Assembly (NCBI RefSeq): GCF_026239735.1
Contig: NZ_JAPIVT010000001.1
Location: forward strand, 1-64,000
DNA length: 64,000 bases
Source: Pedobacter sp. MC2016-05
Lineage (GTDB): Bacteria; Bacteroidota; Bacteroidia; Sphingobacteriales; Sphingobacteriaceae
Direction of reading: 5' to 3'
Part shown: positions 17,973 to 27,820 of the stretch, piece after piece
Layout of the letters: each line of letters starts with the position of its first letter
How positions within the stretch are numbered: position 1 is the stretch's first letter
The notes under the pieces: generated by a model
Databases searched by the model: none
Seen by the model: only the letters and a program-made list of their open reading frames with translations
Told to the model about the DNA's origin: nothing
Translations under genes and position numbers: made by a program

Positions 17973-18227
17973 ATGATGATTACACCAAAACCACTGCTCT
18001 CAGAAAATGTAAAGGATTTTATGGATTACGCTCTTGAGGTAATAAAATCGATGGATGGTGCACCCGAACATACCGCAGCAGATCGGCTTGTCGTAAATGA
18101 AAATATTGCAAAGTTGAAAGAATACTTGGAGTCCGTTTCTATATCCTACAATGAAACGATACCGAGCGATCTTCAACCCTCAACTGGTGACGCACGGGAG
18201 AACTTTAGCGGCACAGGACATAGCTAA
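17973..18227 (+). CDS. Small hypothetical protein
   Basis: 84 aa from the ATG at 17973 (a further ATG follows at once). An upstream in-frame TTG at 17946 is less likely. Mostly helical (ENVKDFMDYALEVIKSMDG, LVVNENIAKLKEYLESVS), then a flexible polar tail. No signal peptide, no known family. It runs along the same strand as the flavin protein, 63 bp after its stop. Confidence 0.5.
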   Translation: MMITPKPLLSENVKDFMDYALEVIKSMDGAPEHTAADRLVVNENIAKLKEYLESVSISYNETIPSDLQPSTGDARENFSGTGHS

Positions 18228-18247
18228 ACGCTACTTTGCTATTATAC

Positions 18248-18279
18248 AAAAAAAAGCATCTCCCATTCAGAGGAGATGC
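18248..18279 (-). terminator. Terminator of the Sus operon
   Basis: GCATCTCC (18256-18263) pairs with GGAGATGC (18272-18279) around an 8-nt loop. On the minus strand it is followed by eight T's. It ends the phosphatase gene at 18306. Confidence 0.8.
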
Positions 18280-18305
18280 CCTTTCAAAAATAGCTGTTTT
18301 TTAAC

Positions 18306-19145
18306 TTAAGGTTTCAATTCAACTTCTGCTAAAACAGGAAAGTGATCAGAGGGAAACTTGCCAAAATAGGTATCAGTTAAAATTCCCCATCTGCTGGCGT
18401 TAAATTGTTTGCTCATAAAAATATGGTCGATAACACCATTACCCCGAGGCGTTCTAAACCCGTTAGCTGAAGCATTATTTGCGTAAGGATATTTTACTGC
18501 ACCGTAAACATCGCTAATGGCACCCGATTTTGCCAAAGTTTGATACCACTCACTGTCTCTGCCGCCATTGAAATCGCCAGTTAGCAAAACCGGCGAGTTA
18601 CCTGCAATTTCCTTAATTTTTTGGAGCATTAATTTGCTGCTTTCTTTGCGGGCAACCATAGCCTGATGGTCGTAATGCACATTAAAAGCATAAAACTGTT
18701 GTTTGTTTTTAACGTCCTCCAAAAGCACCCAGGAGCAGATTCTGTTGCAACAAGTTGCATCCCAGCCTTTACCTGGTTTATCGGGCGTTTCTGATAACCA
18801 AAAATCGCCGCTCTTCACCTTTTTGAATCTGTCTTTTTTGAAATAGATGGCTGAATGTTCACCACCATCTTTTCCATCATCGCGACCCTTACCGTAACGA
18901 TCGTATTCTGGCAAGGCCGAAGAAATATCTGCCAACTGATTTTTGAGTGCCTCTTGCACACCGAGTATATCAAATTGATGAAAACGAATGAGATTTGCCA
19001 CCACTGGTGCCCTGTCTTTCCACAAATTTCCACTATCTGCCGGATTATCATACCTAATGTTGAATGTTCCAACTGTTATTTTTTGCGCCTGAACAGCAAT
19101 TGATGTTAATAACATCAGTGCCGTTAATATATTTTTTATTTTCAT
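18306..19145 (-). CDS. Secreted endonuclease/exonuclease/phosphatase-fold protein
   Basis: 279 aa with a signal peptide (LTALMLLTSIAVQA). EEP motifs: TFNIRYD, LGVQEAL, LTGDFNGG and the final SDHFPV. It contains KGWDATCCNRICSWVLLEDV, typical of the Bacteroidota subgroup found at the 3' end of SusCD loci. It is the last gene of the SusC-SusD operon (21 bp after SusD), which suggests that the imported ligand contains a phosphoester. The substrate is not known. The operon ends in a strong terminator. Confidence 0.87.
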   Translation of the reverse strand: MKIKNILTALMLLTSIAVQAQKITVGTFNIRYDNPADSGNLWKDRAPVVANLIRFHQFDILGVQEALKNQLADISSALPEYDRYGKGRDDGKDGGEHSAIYFKKDRFKKVKSGDFWLSETPDKPGKGWDATCCNRICSWVLLEDVKNKQQFYAFNVHYDHQAMVARKESSKLMLQKIKEIAGNSPVLLTGDFNGGRDSEWYQTLAKSGAISDVYGAVKYPYANNASANGFRTPRGNGVIDHIFMSKQFNASRWGILTDTYFGKFPSDHFPVLAEVELKP

Positions 19146-19166
19146 CTGTATCTAAATTGATTTATT

Positions 19167-20945
19167 TTATTGCCATCCAGGATTTTGCTTCAAATTCGGG
19201 TTACGCTGAAGATCGTTTAAAGGAATTGGATAATAATAGTTCCGCTCATTCCATTTTCTTGGAATTTCATTCATCCAGGTCAATTCACCCGAAGTACCAT
19301 TTTTTAACTTTTGCGAGTTTGTAGCATTACCAATGGTATTCGAAACATCTACATAAGTTACACCAGCTGCGCCAGGGTTTGGCCTAGTACCTTGATAAAA
19401 TGCAACATCCAAAATACCATCTTCATTCAAATCCATCGGTGTATTTAACGAAGGAACATAAAATCCGTTCCATTCTTGTTCCATTAGCGAACCGCGTTTC
19501 CATCTCAAAATATCAGGAAAACGCAAACCTTCTAAACTGAGTTCGATACCACGCTCTCTTCTCACTTCCAGGATTGTCGCATCGGTAATGCCCGGAAAAT
19601 AATTCGTTATTAAATAAGGATCGGCTATTGTTGGTTTGGTAGACAATCCCGCAGTTATTCCTGCTCTGGCACGAAGCGCACCTACAGTTAAAGCCCAGTC
19701 TGCATCAGTTAAAGCACCTAATTCAGCTTTTGCTTCAGCATAATTTAACAAAACTTCAGCATAACGAAATAAAGCAATGGCGTTTGTATTGAGTGCCCCT
19801 GCATCAAAATAGGTATCGTCTAAAGTCCATTTAATAGGTTGATAACCTGTAAAGGTGTAAGAGAAAACTGCTGGAGCAGGCACTTGCTGACCGCTGGTAA
19901 TCCTTTTATAATCGCCTAACCTAATGGTTTGTTTTAATCTTAAATCGCGGTTTTTTACTTCATCTTTAAAAACCATGGTACGGTAAGCCGGATCATTGGT
20001 AAATGATGTACCATCTAATTTAAGGTAAGTGTTAATGAACGTACGGGTGAAACTTGCTTTTGCGCCATAGGTACCACTCGTCCACCACCAATTAGCCTCA
20101 TTTAATACACCCAAATTAATATCAGCAACTGAGGCCTGTAACACTTCATTCGTTACCGGGGTGTTGCTAGTAAATACCTGGCGATAAGATACTCCCGGCC
20201 CACCGTTATTGTTAATAGAATACCCACCGTTTTTGATTACTTCATTTGCTGCTGAAGCCGCTTCTTCTAACCATTTATTTGCCGTTGAAACCAGATTTAG
20301 TTCTGTGTGGTACTTTCTAAAAGTTCCTTCAAATAAACACAATCTCGACTTATAAGCATGAGCTACCCATTTGGTAACGGTCGTACGACTTGGATCATTA
20401 GTGGCCTGGATGTTTGCGCAGGCAAAATTAATATCGGCCAGCACCGAATCCATCACCAGTTCCCTTTTATCTCGGCCAGCATTTAATGCCGGATCATCAA
20501 TGTTTAAGGGCTTGCCTATCCACGGCACATCGCCGAAACGTTTCACTTTTTCCATATAAAAGTAAGCCCTGAAATAACGGGCAATACCTAAATAATTGTT
20601 ACGCACCGCTGCCGGTACCGCCGGATTATTACAATTGGCAATAAAATAGTTGATGTTTCTTAAATCACCCCAGCTCCATCCAGAACTGTTATTTGCTCCA
20701 AAACCACCTTCTCTAATAAAATCCTGTACCGATCTTACTGCTAAATAATCAGACATTGCATCCTGACTGGTAGAGTTTTTCGGTAAAAAATCCATGTTAT
20801 AAAATGAATTTGTATATAATTTCAGTCCGTTTTCAGTACCAAAAACGGCATCTTTTGTGGCTGTTGATTCAGGTTTCTGATCTAACTTTTTACAAGCTGC
20901 CAAACCCAGGCAAGCCAGTAAAGCCCATATATATTGTTTTTTCAT
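19167..20945 (-). CDS. SusD/RagB family surface nutrient-binding lipoprotein
   Basis: 592 aa from the ATG at 20945. Lipobox LGLAACKK (Cys about 18). The SusD fold shows the TPR-like elements YLGIARYFRAYFYMEKVKRF, the LLNYAEAKAEL helix, RRERGIELSLEGLRFPDILRW and a C-terminal YPIPLNDLQRNPNL...NPGW. It sits on the cell surface as a lid over SusC and catches the ligand. Its gene follows susC with a small overlap zone. Confidence 0.95.
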   Translation of the reverse strand: MKKQYIWALLACLGLAACKKLDQKPESTATKDAVFGTENGLKLYTNSFYNMDFLPKNSTSQDAMSDYLAVRSVQDFIREGGFGANNSSGWSWGDLRNINYFIANCNNPAVPAAVRNNYLGIARYFRAYFYMEKVKRFGDVPWIGKPLNIDDPALNAGRDKRELVMDSVLADINFACANIQATNDPSRTTVTKWVAHAYKSRLCLFEGTFRKYHTELNLVSTANKWLEEAASAANEVIKNGGYSINNNGGPGVSYRQVFTSNTPVTNEVLQASVADINLGVLNEANWWWTSGTYGAKASFTRTFINTYLKLDGTSFTNDPAYRTMVFKDEVKNRDLRLKQTIRLGDYKRITSGQQVPAPAVFSYTFTGYQPIKWTLDDTYFDAGALNTNAIALFRYAEVLLNYAEAKAELGALTDADWALTVGALRARAGITAGLSTKPTIADPYLITNYFPGITDATILEVRRERGIELSLEGLRFPDILRWKRGSLMEQEWNGFYVPSLNTPMDLNEDGILDVAFYQGTRPNPGAAGVTYVDVSNTIGNATNSQKLKNGTSGELTWMNEIPRKWNERNYYYPIPLNDLQRNPNLKQNPGWQ

Positions 20946-20970
20946 CGTTGATTTTTCTATTTTATTGATT

Positions 20971-23900
20971 CTAAAATCCAATGTTTAAACCGAATGAAAT
21001 ACTTTTCATCAGTGGATAATTGTAACCATCGCCATTGGTGGGATTATTGTTGATATCCTGATCTGCTGGTACAGCATTTTCTACATCAATTGTGTTTTTT
21101 ACAACTTTGTACATCGGCGAATAGGTAAATAAGTTCTCACCAGAGAAAAATACCTTTGCGGTACGGGCGCCAATACGGTTAACCCATTTGGTTGGCAAGT
21201 TATAACCTACCTGAATATTTTTCATTCTTAAATAAGCAACATTTTGCAGGTAACGCGTTTGAGCCACACCTAAGGTACGGTTGGTGTTGCTTGATGCCGC
21301 TCTAGACATTGTTCTTGGAAAATAGGCGTTTGTGTTTTCCGGGGTCCACATATTGCCTAAATGAAACGTTGGAATATTATTGTATGGCCTGTTGTATTGC
21401 CCCCAGAACATTTCTGTTTCCGTACTAGGGTACCATTGTTGTTTACCAATTCCCTGAAAGAAAACAGAGAAAAAGATATTGTTCCAATCTGCACCCAAAT
21501 TAATTCCATACATATACCTTGGAGCAGAATTACCAATGATTCTTCTATCCCCGGATTTGCCTACTTTATTCTCGCCAACATTAATTAACCCGTCGCCGTT
21601 TAAATCTCTCAATTTAATATCTCCTGGAAACCATCGCCCTGTTGGAGAGGCACGCATCTGCGGATCTTGCTTGGCATGCGAAGCGATATCTGCCTCATCA
21701 ATGAAGAACCCTTCGGTTTCATATCCCCAAATTTCTCCTAAAGTTTGCCCTTCATAATAATCATTCAACAGTTTATCTGGATTGTTATACTTGTCAATTT
21801 TGGTTTTATTATCCGCCAGGGTAAGCCTAACATTATATTTGAAAGGTTTATTTTCATTGCCAAACCTGTCATTCCAGCTTACTGATACTTCCCAGCCACG
21901 TGTAGTTAAGTTAGCATAGTTTCCTTTAGGCACATCGGCACCAAAAACAGCTGGCGGAGTAAGGCCTGTGGTGAACATGTCGGTTGTTTTACGGATGTAA
22001 GCATCTCCATTAAAAGTTAAACGGCCCGAAAGCATGGTTAAATCTAAACCGAAGTTGCTGGTTGTCGAGGTTTCCCAGGTTAAACCTTCAGGTAAAACAG
22101 CTGGATTACGGGTAGTTTGTGGTCTCGAGCCATTCAAAATCTGGCCGGATTGTGAAATGTTAAACTGCTCCTGAAAAGCATACGATGCAATGTTACCGTT
22201 ACCTAAAGATCCGTAAGAAGCTCTTAATTTCAAATCAGAGATGAATTTATCCGAAACTTTCCAAAATGGCTCTTTGTTGATTCTCCAACCCGCAGAGACG
22301 GAAGGGAAAAATCCGTAGCGTTGATCTGCAGGAAACTTTGATGAACCATCATAGCGGGCATTTACTTCCACTAAATAACGATCTTTGAAGGAGTAGTTTA
22401 GCCTGGAGAAACCACCTAAAATAGCCCATTGCTCGTAACCACCACCCGTGGAAATAGATTGACCTAAAGCCAAGTTAAGATCAGTAGCATCTTCGAAAAT
22501 AATTCCGTTACGTTGAACAGCAACCCTGTTATAGGTAGATTGTTCGTAGTTGTAACCTGCCATGGCTTTCAGGTAGTGGTCGCTGCCGAAACGATTCTCG
22601 TACTCTGCATAAATGTTTGTGGCCAGATAGTTGGTTTCACGCAAATCGAACAACAGATCGTTGGTAGTGGTCCCTACAAATGAAGTAACGCCACGAGTGC
22701 TGCTGTACGGCACCTGAACCCTTCTTTGTTCTTTGTCGTTATTTGTATTTCTAAAGGTAAAATCGGCGTTAACCCTAAATTTATTATCAAAGAAATTACT
22801 TCTTAAACCGGTTATATTTCTGAAAACCTCACGCTTGGTATCAATTCCGTTTTTACCGTAGAAAAAATCACCTACAGTATAAGCAGAAGCGAAGGTTAAA
22901 GTTCCATCCGGGTTGAACAGGGGCATGGTTGGCTTGCCTTCATCAGCAATGTTTCTCCAAATACCACCACCTTCACCCACGTTGAGGGGGTTATGGTAAT
23001 TCATGATGGAGTAATCGGCATTGTTTTCGATGCTTAACCAGGGAAAAACCTGCACAGATCCTCTGGCACGGATGTTTTTCATATCATAATCATCGCTGTT
23101 GTAGCGGAACAGACCATCCTGGCTTAAGAAACGACCAGACACTAGAAACGAAGCTTTATCGCTACCGCCACTCACGGAAAGATTATTTTCGAAAGAAGCC
23201 GTATTTTTCTTGTAAAGTTCAGCGTAGTAATCCGTGCTACCGTAATAAGTATATTCGCCCGTAGTAGGGTTTACTTCAACCTGATTATAAGGCTGTCCGG
23301 ATTCTACTCTTCTTTTAAACTCATCTAGATAAGCTTGTGAAAATTTCTGTGTTTTATTGGCATTTTGCGGGAAAGCACCATCCCCGTTCACAAATGCTTC
23401 TGCAAACATCTTTGCCCAGGTGTATCCATCGGTTACAAAATCGGGTACCTGCAGCGGACTTTTAATAGCATAATTGGTCGAGTAACTTACATTTATACGC
23501 CCTTTTTCGGCTTTCTTTGTGGTGATAAGTACTACCCCAAAAACTCCTCTGGCGCCATAAATGGCTGCCGATGCCGCGTCTTTGAGTATTGATACACTTT
23601 CAATATCGTTGGGGTTTAACAAACTCGGATCCCCCTCGAAACCGTCAATAAGGATTAATGCGCTACCCCCCTGGCCGATTGAAGTTGTACCCCGGATATT
23701 ATAACTAGGAGACTGCGTAGGCTTACCATCCATCATCTTTAAATTAAGATTGGGCAGTAAACCCTGAAGTCCTTGCGTAAGATTGGAGATGGGTCTGTTT
23801 TCTAAACTTTTCGAAGTAATCTGATCAACAGCACCAGTAGCATTTTCTCTTTTCTGCGTTCCATAACCCACTACAAGAACCTCGTTTAAAGATCCTGTTT

Positions 23901-24279
23901 CGCCTTTAAGCGTCACATTTAGTGGCGTTGTTTCACCAGCTTTTACGGCGATTTTAGTTAAGGTTGCAGTAGTATAAGAAATAAAGCTTACCGCAACACT
24001 GTAGTTTCCTGCCGGAACACTAACGCTATAACTTCCGTCGTTATTGGCTTGAACTACCTTGTTCAATTCTTTAATTACGATACTGGCACCAGGAAGCGGC
24101 TCGCCTTTTTCATCAACAATTTTCCCGCTGATGGTACCTGGATTTTGTTTCGTATTGGATAAGGAAACACCGGATATTTTTTCAATGGCCCGGGATGGCG
24201 CTGTAATGGCACTCGTTAGCAGACATGCCAATGTAGCATATACCGCAATCTTCTGCGTCAACAGTAAAGGTTTTCTCAT
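20971..24279 (-). CDS. SusC/RagA family TonB-linked outer membrane receptor
   Basis: 1102 aa from the ATG at 24279; a TTG six codons earlier is the only rival. After the signal peptide comes a carboxypeptidase-regulatory-like beta domain (GTISGKIVDEKGEPLPGASI), the SusC-specific LNEVLVVGYGTQKREN motif (about 140-150), a plug domain (IRGTTSIGQGGSALILIDG, VSILKDAASAAIYGARG) and a long beta-barrel ending in SFGLNIGF. It imports a ligand using TonB energy. No ligand clue lies in the sequence. There is no anti-sigma/sigma pair of the FecIR type in the same operon; the ECF gene upstream is divergent. Confidence 0.95.
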   Translation of the reverse strand: MRKPLLLTQKIAVYATLACLLTSAITAPSRAIEKISGVSLSNTKQNPGTISGKIVDEKGEPLPGASIVIKELNKVVQANNDGSYSVSVPAGNYSVAVSFISYTTATLTKIAVKAGETTPLNVTLKGETGSLNEVLVVGYGTQKRENATGAVDQITSKSLENRPISNLTQGLQGLLPNLNLKMMDGKPTQSPSYNIRGTTSIGQGGSALILIDGFEGDPSLLNPNDIESVSILKDAASAAIYGARGVFGVVLITTKKAEKGRINVSYSTNYAIKSPLQVPDFVTDGYTWAKMFAEAFVNGDGAFPQNANKTQKFSQAYLDEFKRRVESGQPYNQVEVNPTTGEYTYYGSTDYYAELYKKNTASFENNLSVSGGSDKASFLVSGRFLSQDGLFRYNSDDYDMKNIRARGSVQVFPWLSIENNADYSIMNYHNPLNVGEGGGIWRNIADEGKPTMPLFNPDGTLTFASAYTVGDFFYGKNGIDTKREVFRNITGLRSNFFDNKFRVNADFTFRNTNNDKEQRRVQVPYSSTRGVTSFVGTTTNDLLFDLRETNYLATNIYAEYENRFGSDHYLKAMAGYNYEQSTYNRVAVQRNGIIFEDATDLNLALGQSISTGGGYEQWAILGGFSRLNYSFKDRYLVEVNARYDGSSKFPADQRYGFFPSVSAGWRINKEPFWKVSDKFISDLKLRASYGSLGNGNIASYAFQEQFNISQSGQILNGSRPQTTRNPAVLPEGLTWETSTTSNFGLDLTMLSGRLTFNGDAYIRKTTDMFTTGLTPPAVFGADVPKGNYANLTTRGWEVSVSWNDRFGNENKPFKYNVRLTLADNKTKIDKYNNPDKLLNDYYEGQTLGEIWGYETEGFFIDEADIASHAKQDPQMRASPTGRWFPGDIKLRDLNGDGLINVGENKVGKSGDRRIIGNSAPRYMYGINLGADWNNIFFSVFFQGIGKQQWYPSTETEMFWGQYNRPYNNIPTFHLGNMWTPENTNAYFPRTMSRAASSNTNRTLGVAQTRYLQNVAYLRMKNIQVGYNLPTKWVNRIGARTAKVFFSGENLFTYSPMYKVVKNTIDVENAVPADQDINNNPTNGDGYNYPLMKSISFGLNIGF

Positions 24280-24337
24280 TGTTTGGTTTTTTGACAATAA
24301 ATGAATTCGTTAGCCACAAGGGGCTTTTATTATGCCG

Positions 24338-24345
24338 CAAAACTA
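24338..24345 (-). promoter_or_regulatory. -7 box of the Sus operon
   Basis: Read on the minus strand, TAGTTTTG fits TAnnTTTG and would start transcription near 24331, giving a leader of about 52 nt before the susC ATG. No TTTG is present at -33. The rest of the 331-bp gap to 24611 is AT-rich with no ORF. Confidence 0.45.
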
Positions 24346-24610
24346 CCTGCCCGATATGAAGGCTATGTTAAATTACTTTAACCTCTTTAATTTTGCTAAA
24401 TTGAAGAATGCATGTACTAAAAAAGTCCATTGCTGATAAACAAGAGCCAAATTTTAGTTTTTGGTCTCTATACAAATCCCGATCTTTGGGATCATCAATA
24501 GCTTGTTGGAAATATTATTTTCGAAAAATATTAAAAAAGTGCAACACTTTTAAATAAGTTGCGACTACCCTATAGAACATACCTAATTAACACATTAAAA
24601 AGCTCCAAAC

Positions 24611-25168
24611 TTGCCATCTGCAGATCACATAACGGATAAAGAATTGATTGGCCTTTGCCTTAACGGGCATGAGGGCGGCTACACGGGGTTATATAACCGT
24701 TATGCCCGAAAGGTTTATAATTCGATTAGTAGAATTGTGAGTCACACAGGTGAAGCTGAAGATATTTTACAAGATACGTTTTGTGCGGTGTTTAGTGAGG
24801 TGGCAAAGTTAGATGGTGTATTGAACATTGAGGCCTGGGTGAGAAGAGCAGCAATAAACCGCTCCATTTCACACATCAGAAAAAGGAAAATTTTGTTTTC
24901 TGATATGGAAGAAATGGATTTAGAAAATGTAGCTGATGTAGAAGAAGATTTTGAGGTGTTGGATTGTAAGGTAGAGGATTTGAAGAAGAGTATTGAATCG
25001 CTTCCTGCTGGTTACAAAACCATCGTCAACCTGCATGTTTTCGAAAAGCTGAACCATGAGGAAATTGCCGTGATGTTAGATTTAACAGCAACGAATGTAA
25101 GAACGCAATACCACAGGGCAAAGAAGAAGATTTTACTATCATTAAAAGATAAAGTTTATGATGAATGA
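24611..25168 (+). CDS. ECF-type RNA polymerase sigma factor
   Basis: 185 aa from a TTG; there is no in-frame ATG before region 2. Region 2: LYNRYARKVYNSISRIVSHT, GEAEDILQDTFCAVF and WVRRAAINRSISHIRK. Region 4: LPAGYKTIVNLHVFEKLNHE and IAVMLDLTATNVRTQYHRAK. There is no extra C-terminal domain. It overlaps the next gene by 11 bp, so the neighbouring membrane protein is probably its anti-sigma partner. Confidence 0.92.
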   Translation: MPSADHITDKELIGLCLNGHEGGYTGLYNRYARKVYNSISRIVSHTGEAEDILQDTFCAVFSEVAKLDGVLNIEAWVRRAAINRSISHIRKRKILFSDMEEMDLENVADVEEDFEVLDCKVEDLKKSIESLPAGYKTIVNLHVFEKLNHEEIAVMLDLTATNVRTQYHRAKKKILLSLKDKVYDE

Positions 25169-25949
25169 TCAATTGAAAGATTTTGTGGAGCGGAACAGGG
25201 AGGAATTCGATCATCTCGAAGCACCTGTTTTTGATATGCAACGCTTTAAACAGGAAGTTGCACCACAGGCAGCACCGAAAGCCAAAACGGTATCACTTTA
25301 TCATAACAAAAAGTGGTGGCTTGCAGCATCCGTATTAATTGCCATTGCAGCAACCTGGTTTATTTTTGATCAGCAGCAGGCAAAAAATCCCGTTTATACG
25401 ACGGTGCAACCAAAAGTGATTCAGCCTCAACCAACAACCAGAAAGGCAGAATCAATACCTGCACCAACCGAAACGGCACCAGTGGAAGTGCAAAAAACAG
25501 TGGCCTATCAGCCTCATACAAAACATTTAAAAAAGAAAACAACCACGGTGCAGACCACAAACAGCGATTATCAGGCATTAACAGATAGCAGCTCGGCAAG
25601 TGTAAGGCTGCTCGCCATTTTGGAGATAGAAAAATCAGAAAACATCAACAACCACGTGTTGAAGATGCTTTCTAAAACGCTTAATCACGATGGGAATACC
25701 AATGTTCGCCTGGCAGCCTTGAGTGTGCTTCAAAAGTACAGTGCCGACCGCTATACCGCCTCGCTATTGGTTAACGCTTTAAATAACCAAGACGATCCGA
25801 TTGTTCAGCTAGGGCTAATTAGCTTTTTAGGCAAAATGAAAGGACTCAAAATCGATAATCAACTTAAATCCATTGCGAATAATCCGGAAACTTTTGCTGC
25901 GGTAAGAGATGAAGCTTACAACGTATTACTAAACCAAGACAAATTATAA
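25158..25949 (+). CDS. Membrane-anchored anti-sigma-like protein with HEAT repeats
   Basis: 263 aa. A cytoplasmic N-terminus of about 50 residues (MMNDQLKDFVERNREEFDHL) is followed by one membrane helix (about 52-70), a Pro/Gln/Thr-rich linker, and a periplasmic region (about 145-263) of HEAT-type helices (SSASVRLLAILEIEKS, TNVRLAALSVLQKYS, DDPIVQLGLISFLGKM). The layout and the 11-bp overlap with the sigma gene fit an anti-sigma factor, but no zinc anti-sigma motif is seen, so the role is inferred from context. Confidence 0.75.
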   Translation: MMNDQLKDFVERNREEFDHLEAPVFDMQRFKQEVAPQAAPKAKTVSLYHNKKWWLAASVLIAIAATWFIFDQQQAKNPVYTTVQPKVIQPQPTTRKAESIPAPTETAPVEVQKTVAYQPHTKHLKKKTTTVQTTNSDYQALTDSSSASVRLLAILEIEKSENINNHVLKMLSKTLNHDGNTNVRLAALSVLQKYSADRYTASLLVNALNNQDDPIVQLGLISFLGKMKGLKIDNQLKSIANNPETFAAVRDEAYNVLLNQDKL

Positions 25950-25968
25950 CATTTAAAAAAATAAAATC

Positions 25969-26886
25969 ATGAAAAAACAATTTATCGTTCTTTTTTCTCT
26001 GCTTACGCTGGCAATAACCGCTTCTGCACAGAAAGAATACAAAATAAGCAAAACAAGTGGTCAGCTAAATTTACATGTTGCCGGTGCAATAGTGGAAGGG
26101 TATAGCGGAAACGAAATCATCTTTTCTTTACCAGCGGGCGAAACGGAGAAAGTAGATGAACGGGCAAAAGGACTTCGTGTAATCAGTGGCTCTGGTTTTG
26201 TAGATAACAGCGGTTTAGGTCTCGATATTTCGGAGAAGGGAACTGAAGTGAATGTGAATGTTGTGAACAAGAAAATTGATGGCGTTTTAACGATTAAAGT
26301 ACCACAAAACATCAAGGTAACTTTTGCCAATCAGAGCAGCATTTACCAGGAAGATATTATTCTGAAAAACTTAAAGAATGAACTCGAAATATCAACGAGT
26401 TATAATAAAATTAAGCTGGAAAATAATACTGGCCCGATGAATATTAAATCATTGTACGGAAGCATTGATGCCAGCTTTGTTGAGCCCATTGAAGGTCCGG
26501 TTTCTATTGTTTCTGTTTATGGCCATGTAGATGTATCGCTCCCTGTAAGTGTAAAGGCAAACGTAGATTTATCTACCAGCTATGGAAAATTATATGCTGC
26601 CGACGGGCTTAAAATTGCCCTGGAGAAAAATGTTGCAGAAGAAAAGCCAAAAGATGAGGATTTAATTACCACCATTAAATCGGCAACGAATGAAGCCCTT
26701 CTTATTTCTGGCCTAAAAAGCGGTAGCGGAACCATTATTTCAAACAATAAAAACATTAGGGTTGCAAACGGAATAGCCGTTTATGGCGGAAGAAGTTCTG
26801 AAGATATCAAAGGAAAAATCAACGGTGGTGGTGCCAATTTTATCCTTAAATCCAACTACGATAACGTGTATCTCCGCGTAAAATAA
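25969..26886 (+). CDS. DUF4097-type secreted protein
   Basis: 305 aa with a signal peptide (LLTLAITASAQ). The rest is strand-rich, with repeated short motifs such as LEISTSYNKIKLENNTG, MNIKSLYGSIDASFVEP and VDLSTSYGKLYAADG. This is the right-handed beta-helix style of the DUF4097 (putative adhesin) family. Second product of the sigma/anti-sigma operon, 19 bp downstream. It may be the envelope protein whose state is monitored, which is inference. Confidence 0.8.
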   Translation: MKKQFIVLFSLLTLAITASAQKEYKISKTSGQLNLHVAGAIVEGYSGNEIIFSLPAGETEKVDERAKGLRVISGSGFVDNSGLGLDISEKGTEVNVNVVNKKIDGVLTIKVPQNIKVTFANQSSIYQEDIILKNLKNELEISTSYNKIKLENNTGPMNIKSLYGSIDASFVEPIEGPVSIVSVYGHVDVSLPVSVKANVDLSTSYGKLYAADGLKIALEKNVAEEKPKDEDLITTIKSATNEALLISGLKSGSGTIISNNKNIRVANGIAVYGGRSSEDIKGKINGGGANFILKSNYDNVYLRVK

Positions 26887-26941
26887 TTCAATCTCAAATT
26901 TCCAATGGGCTTAATGCCTGTTGGAACCTAAACCTTAACTT

Positions 26942-27667
26942 ATGAAAACATTTTTTTGCTGGCTTTTAATGGCCACGGTATCTTGTATTGCTTTTGCTCA
27001 GGAAACAATCAGTAAATCTTACCCAATAACAGCAGGACAGACGGTTAATTTTGACTTCGACTTTCCAAAAACCATTAGAGTAAGTAACTGGGATAAAAAG
27101 GAAATTGCTGTTGTAGCTATGGTTAAAGTTGATGGTGTTGCCGCAGCTGATGTTTTTAGTCTGATCGAGAGTGAATCAAAAGATCAGATCTCGATTAAAA
27201 ATAAACTCGAAATGGCCAAAATCCCACAACGCTTTTATGCTTTTGAAAGTGGAGTGAAAAACACTTTTAATACTAAAGAAGAAATGAATGCCTTTATGAA
27301 GGAAAAAGGTAAAACTATCACTTCAAATTACCAGAGTCAAAATATCGAGATCAGCATTGAGATTAGACTTCCTGCAAATACCAAAACCAATTTAAGCTCC
27401 ACTTATGGCATTGTAGAACTGGTTGATTTTGAAGGCCCGATAAAAATTGATGCAACTTATGGGGGTATCGACGCTAAGCTTCAGGAGAAAGCTATAGGCT
27501 CATTAAAAATGACCAATCGTTTTGGCAAAATTTATACTGACTTTAATTTCAAGCCGGAAGAAATTAAAGAGCAGCGTTTTTTTACTTCCATTAATGCGAA
27601 TCTAGGCAAAGGTGCGAGCTACGATTTCAGCTCTTCTTATGGCCATATCTATTTAAGGAAGCCTTAA
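26942..27667 (+). CDS. DUF4097-type secreted protein, paralogue
   Basis: 241 aa with a signal peptide (LLMATVSCIAFAQ). It shares the 'STYGIVELVDFEGPIKIDAT' and 'SSYGHIYL' beta motifs with the preceding protein. A hairpin (TTCCAA 26900-26905 / TTGGAA 26921-26926) lies between the two genes and could set their ratio. It probably belongs to the same operon. Role unknown. Confidence 0.78.
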   Translation: MKTFFCWLLMATVSCIAFAQETISKSYPITAGQTVNFDFDFPKTIRVSNWDKKEIAVVAMVKVDGVAAADVFSLIESESKDQISIKNKLEMAKIPQRFYAFESGVKNTFNTKEEMNAFMKEKGKTITSNYQSQNIEISIEIRLPANTKTNLSSTYGIVELVDFEGPIKIDATYGGIDAKLQEKAIGSLKMTNRFGKIYTDFNFKPEEIKEQRFFTSINANLGKGASYDFSSSYGHIYLRKP

Positions 27668-27820
27668 TATTTGTTTCCAAAAACAACCGATTTGCATCAG
27701 AAAGAAAAATAATTTTTTTTTGATGCAACCTTTCTTAACATCCAACGTCTTCTATCTAATTAACACTTAAAATCTAAATCATTTTCGATTCCCTTTTTAA
27801 TTTACGAATCCTCATCCTTC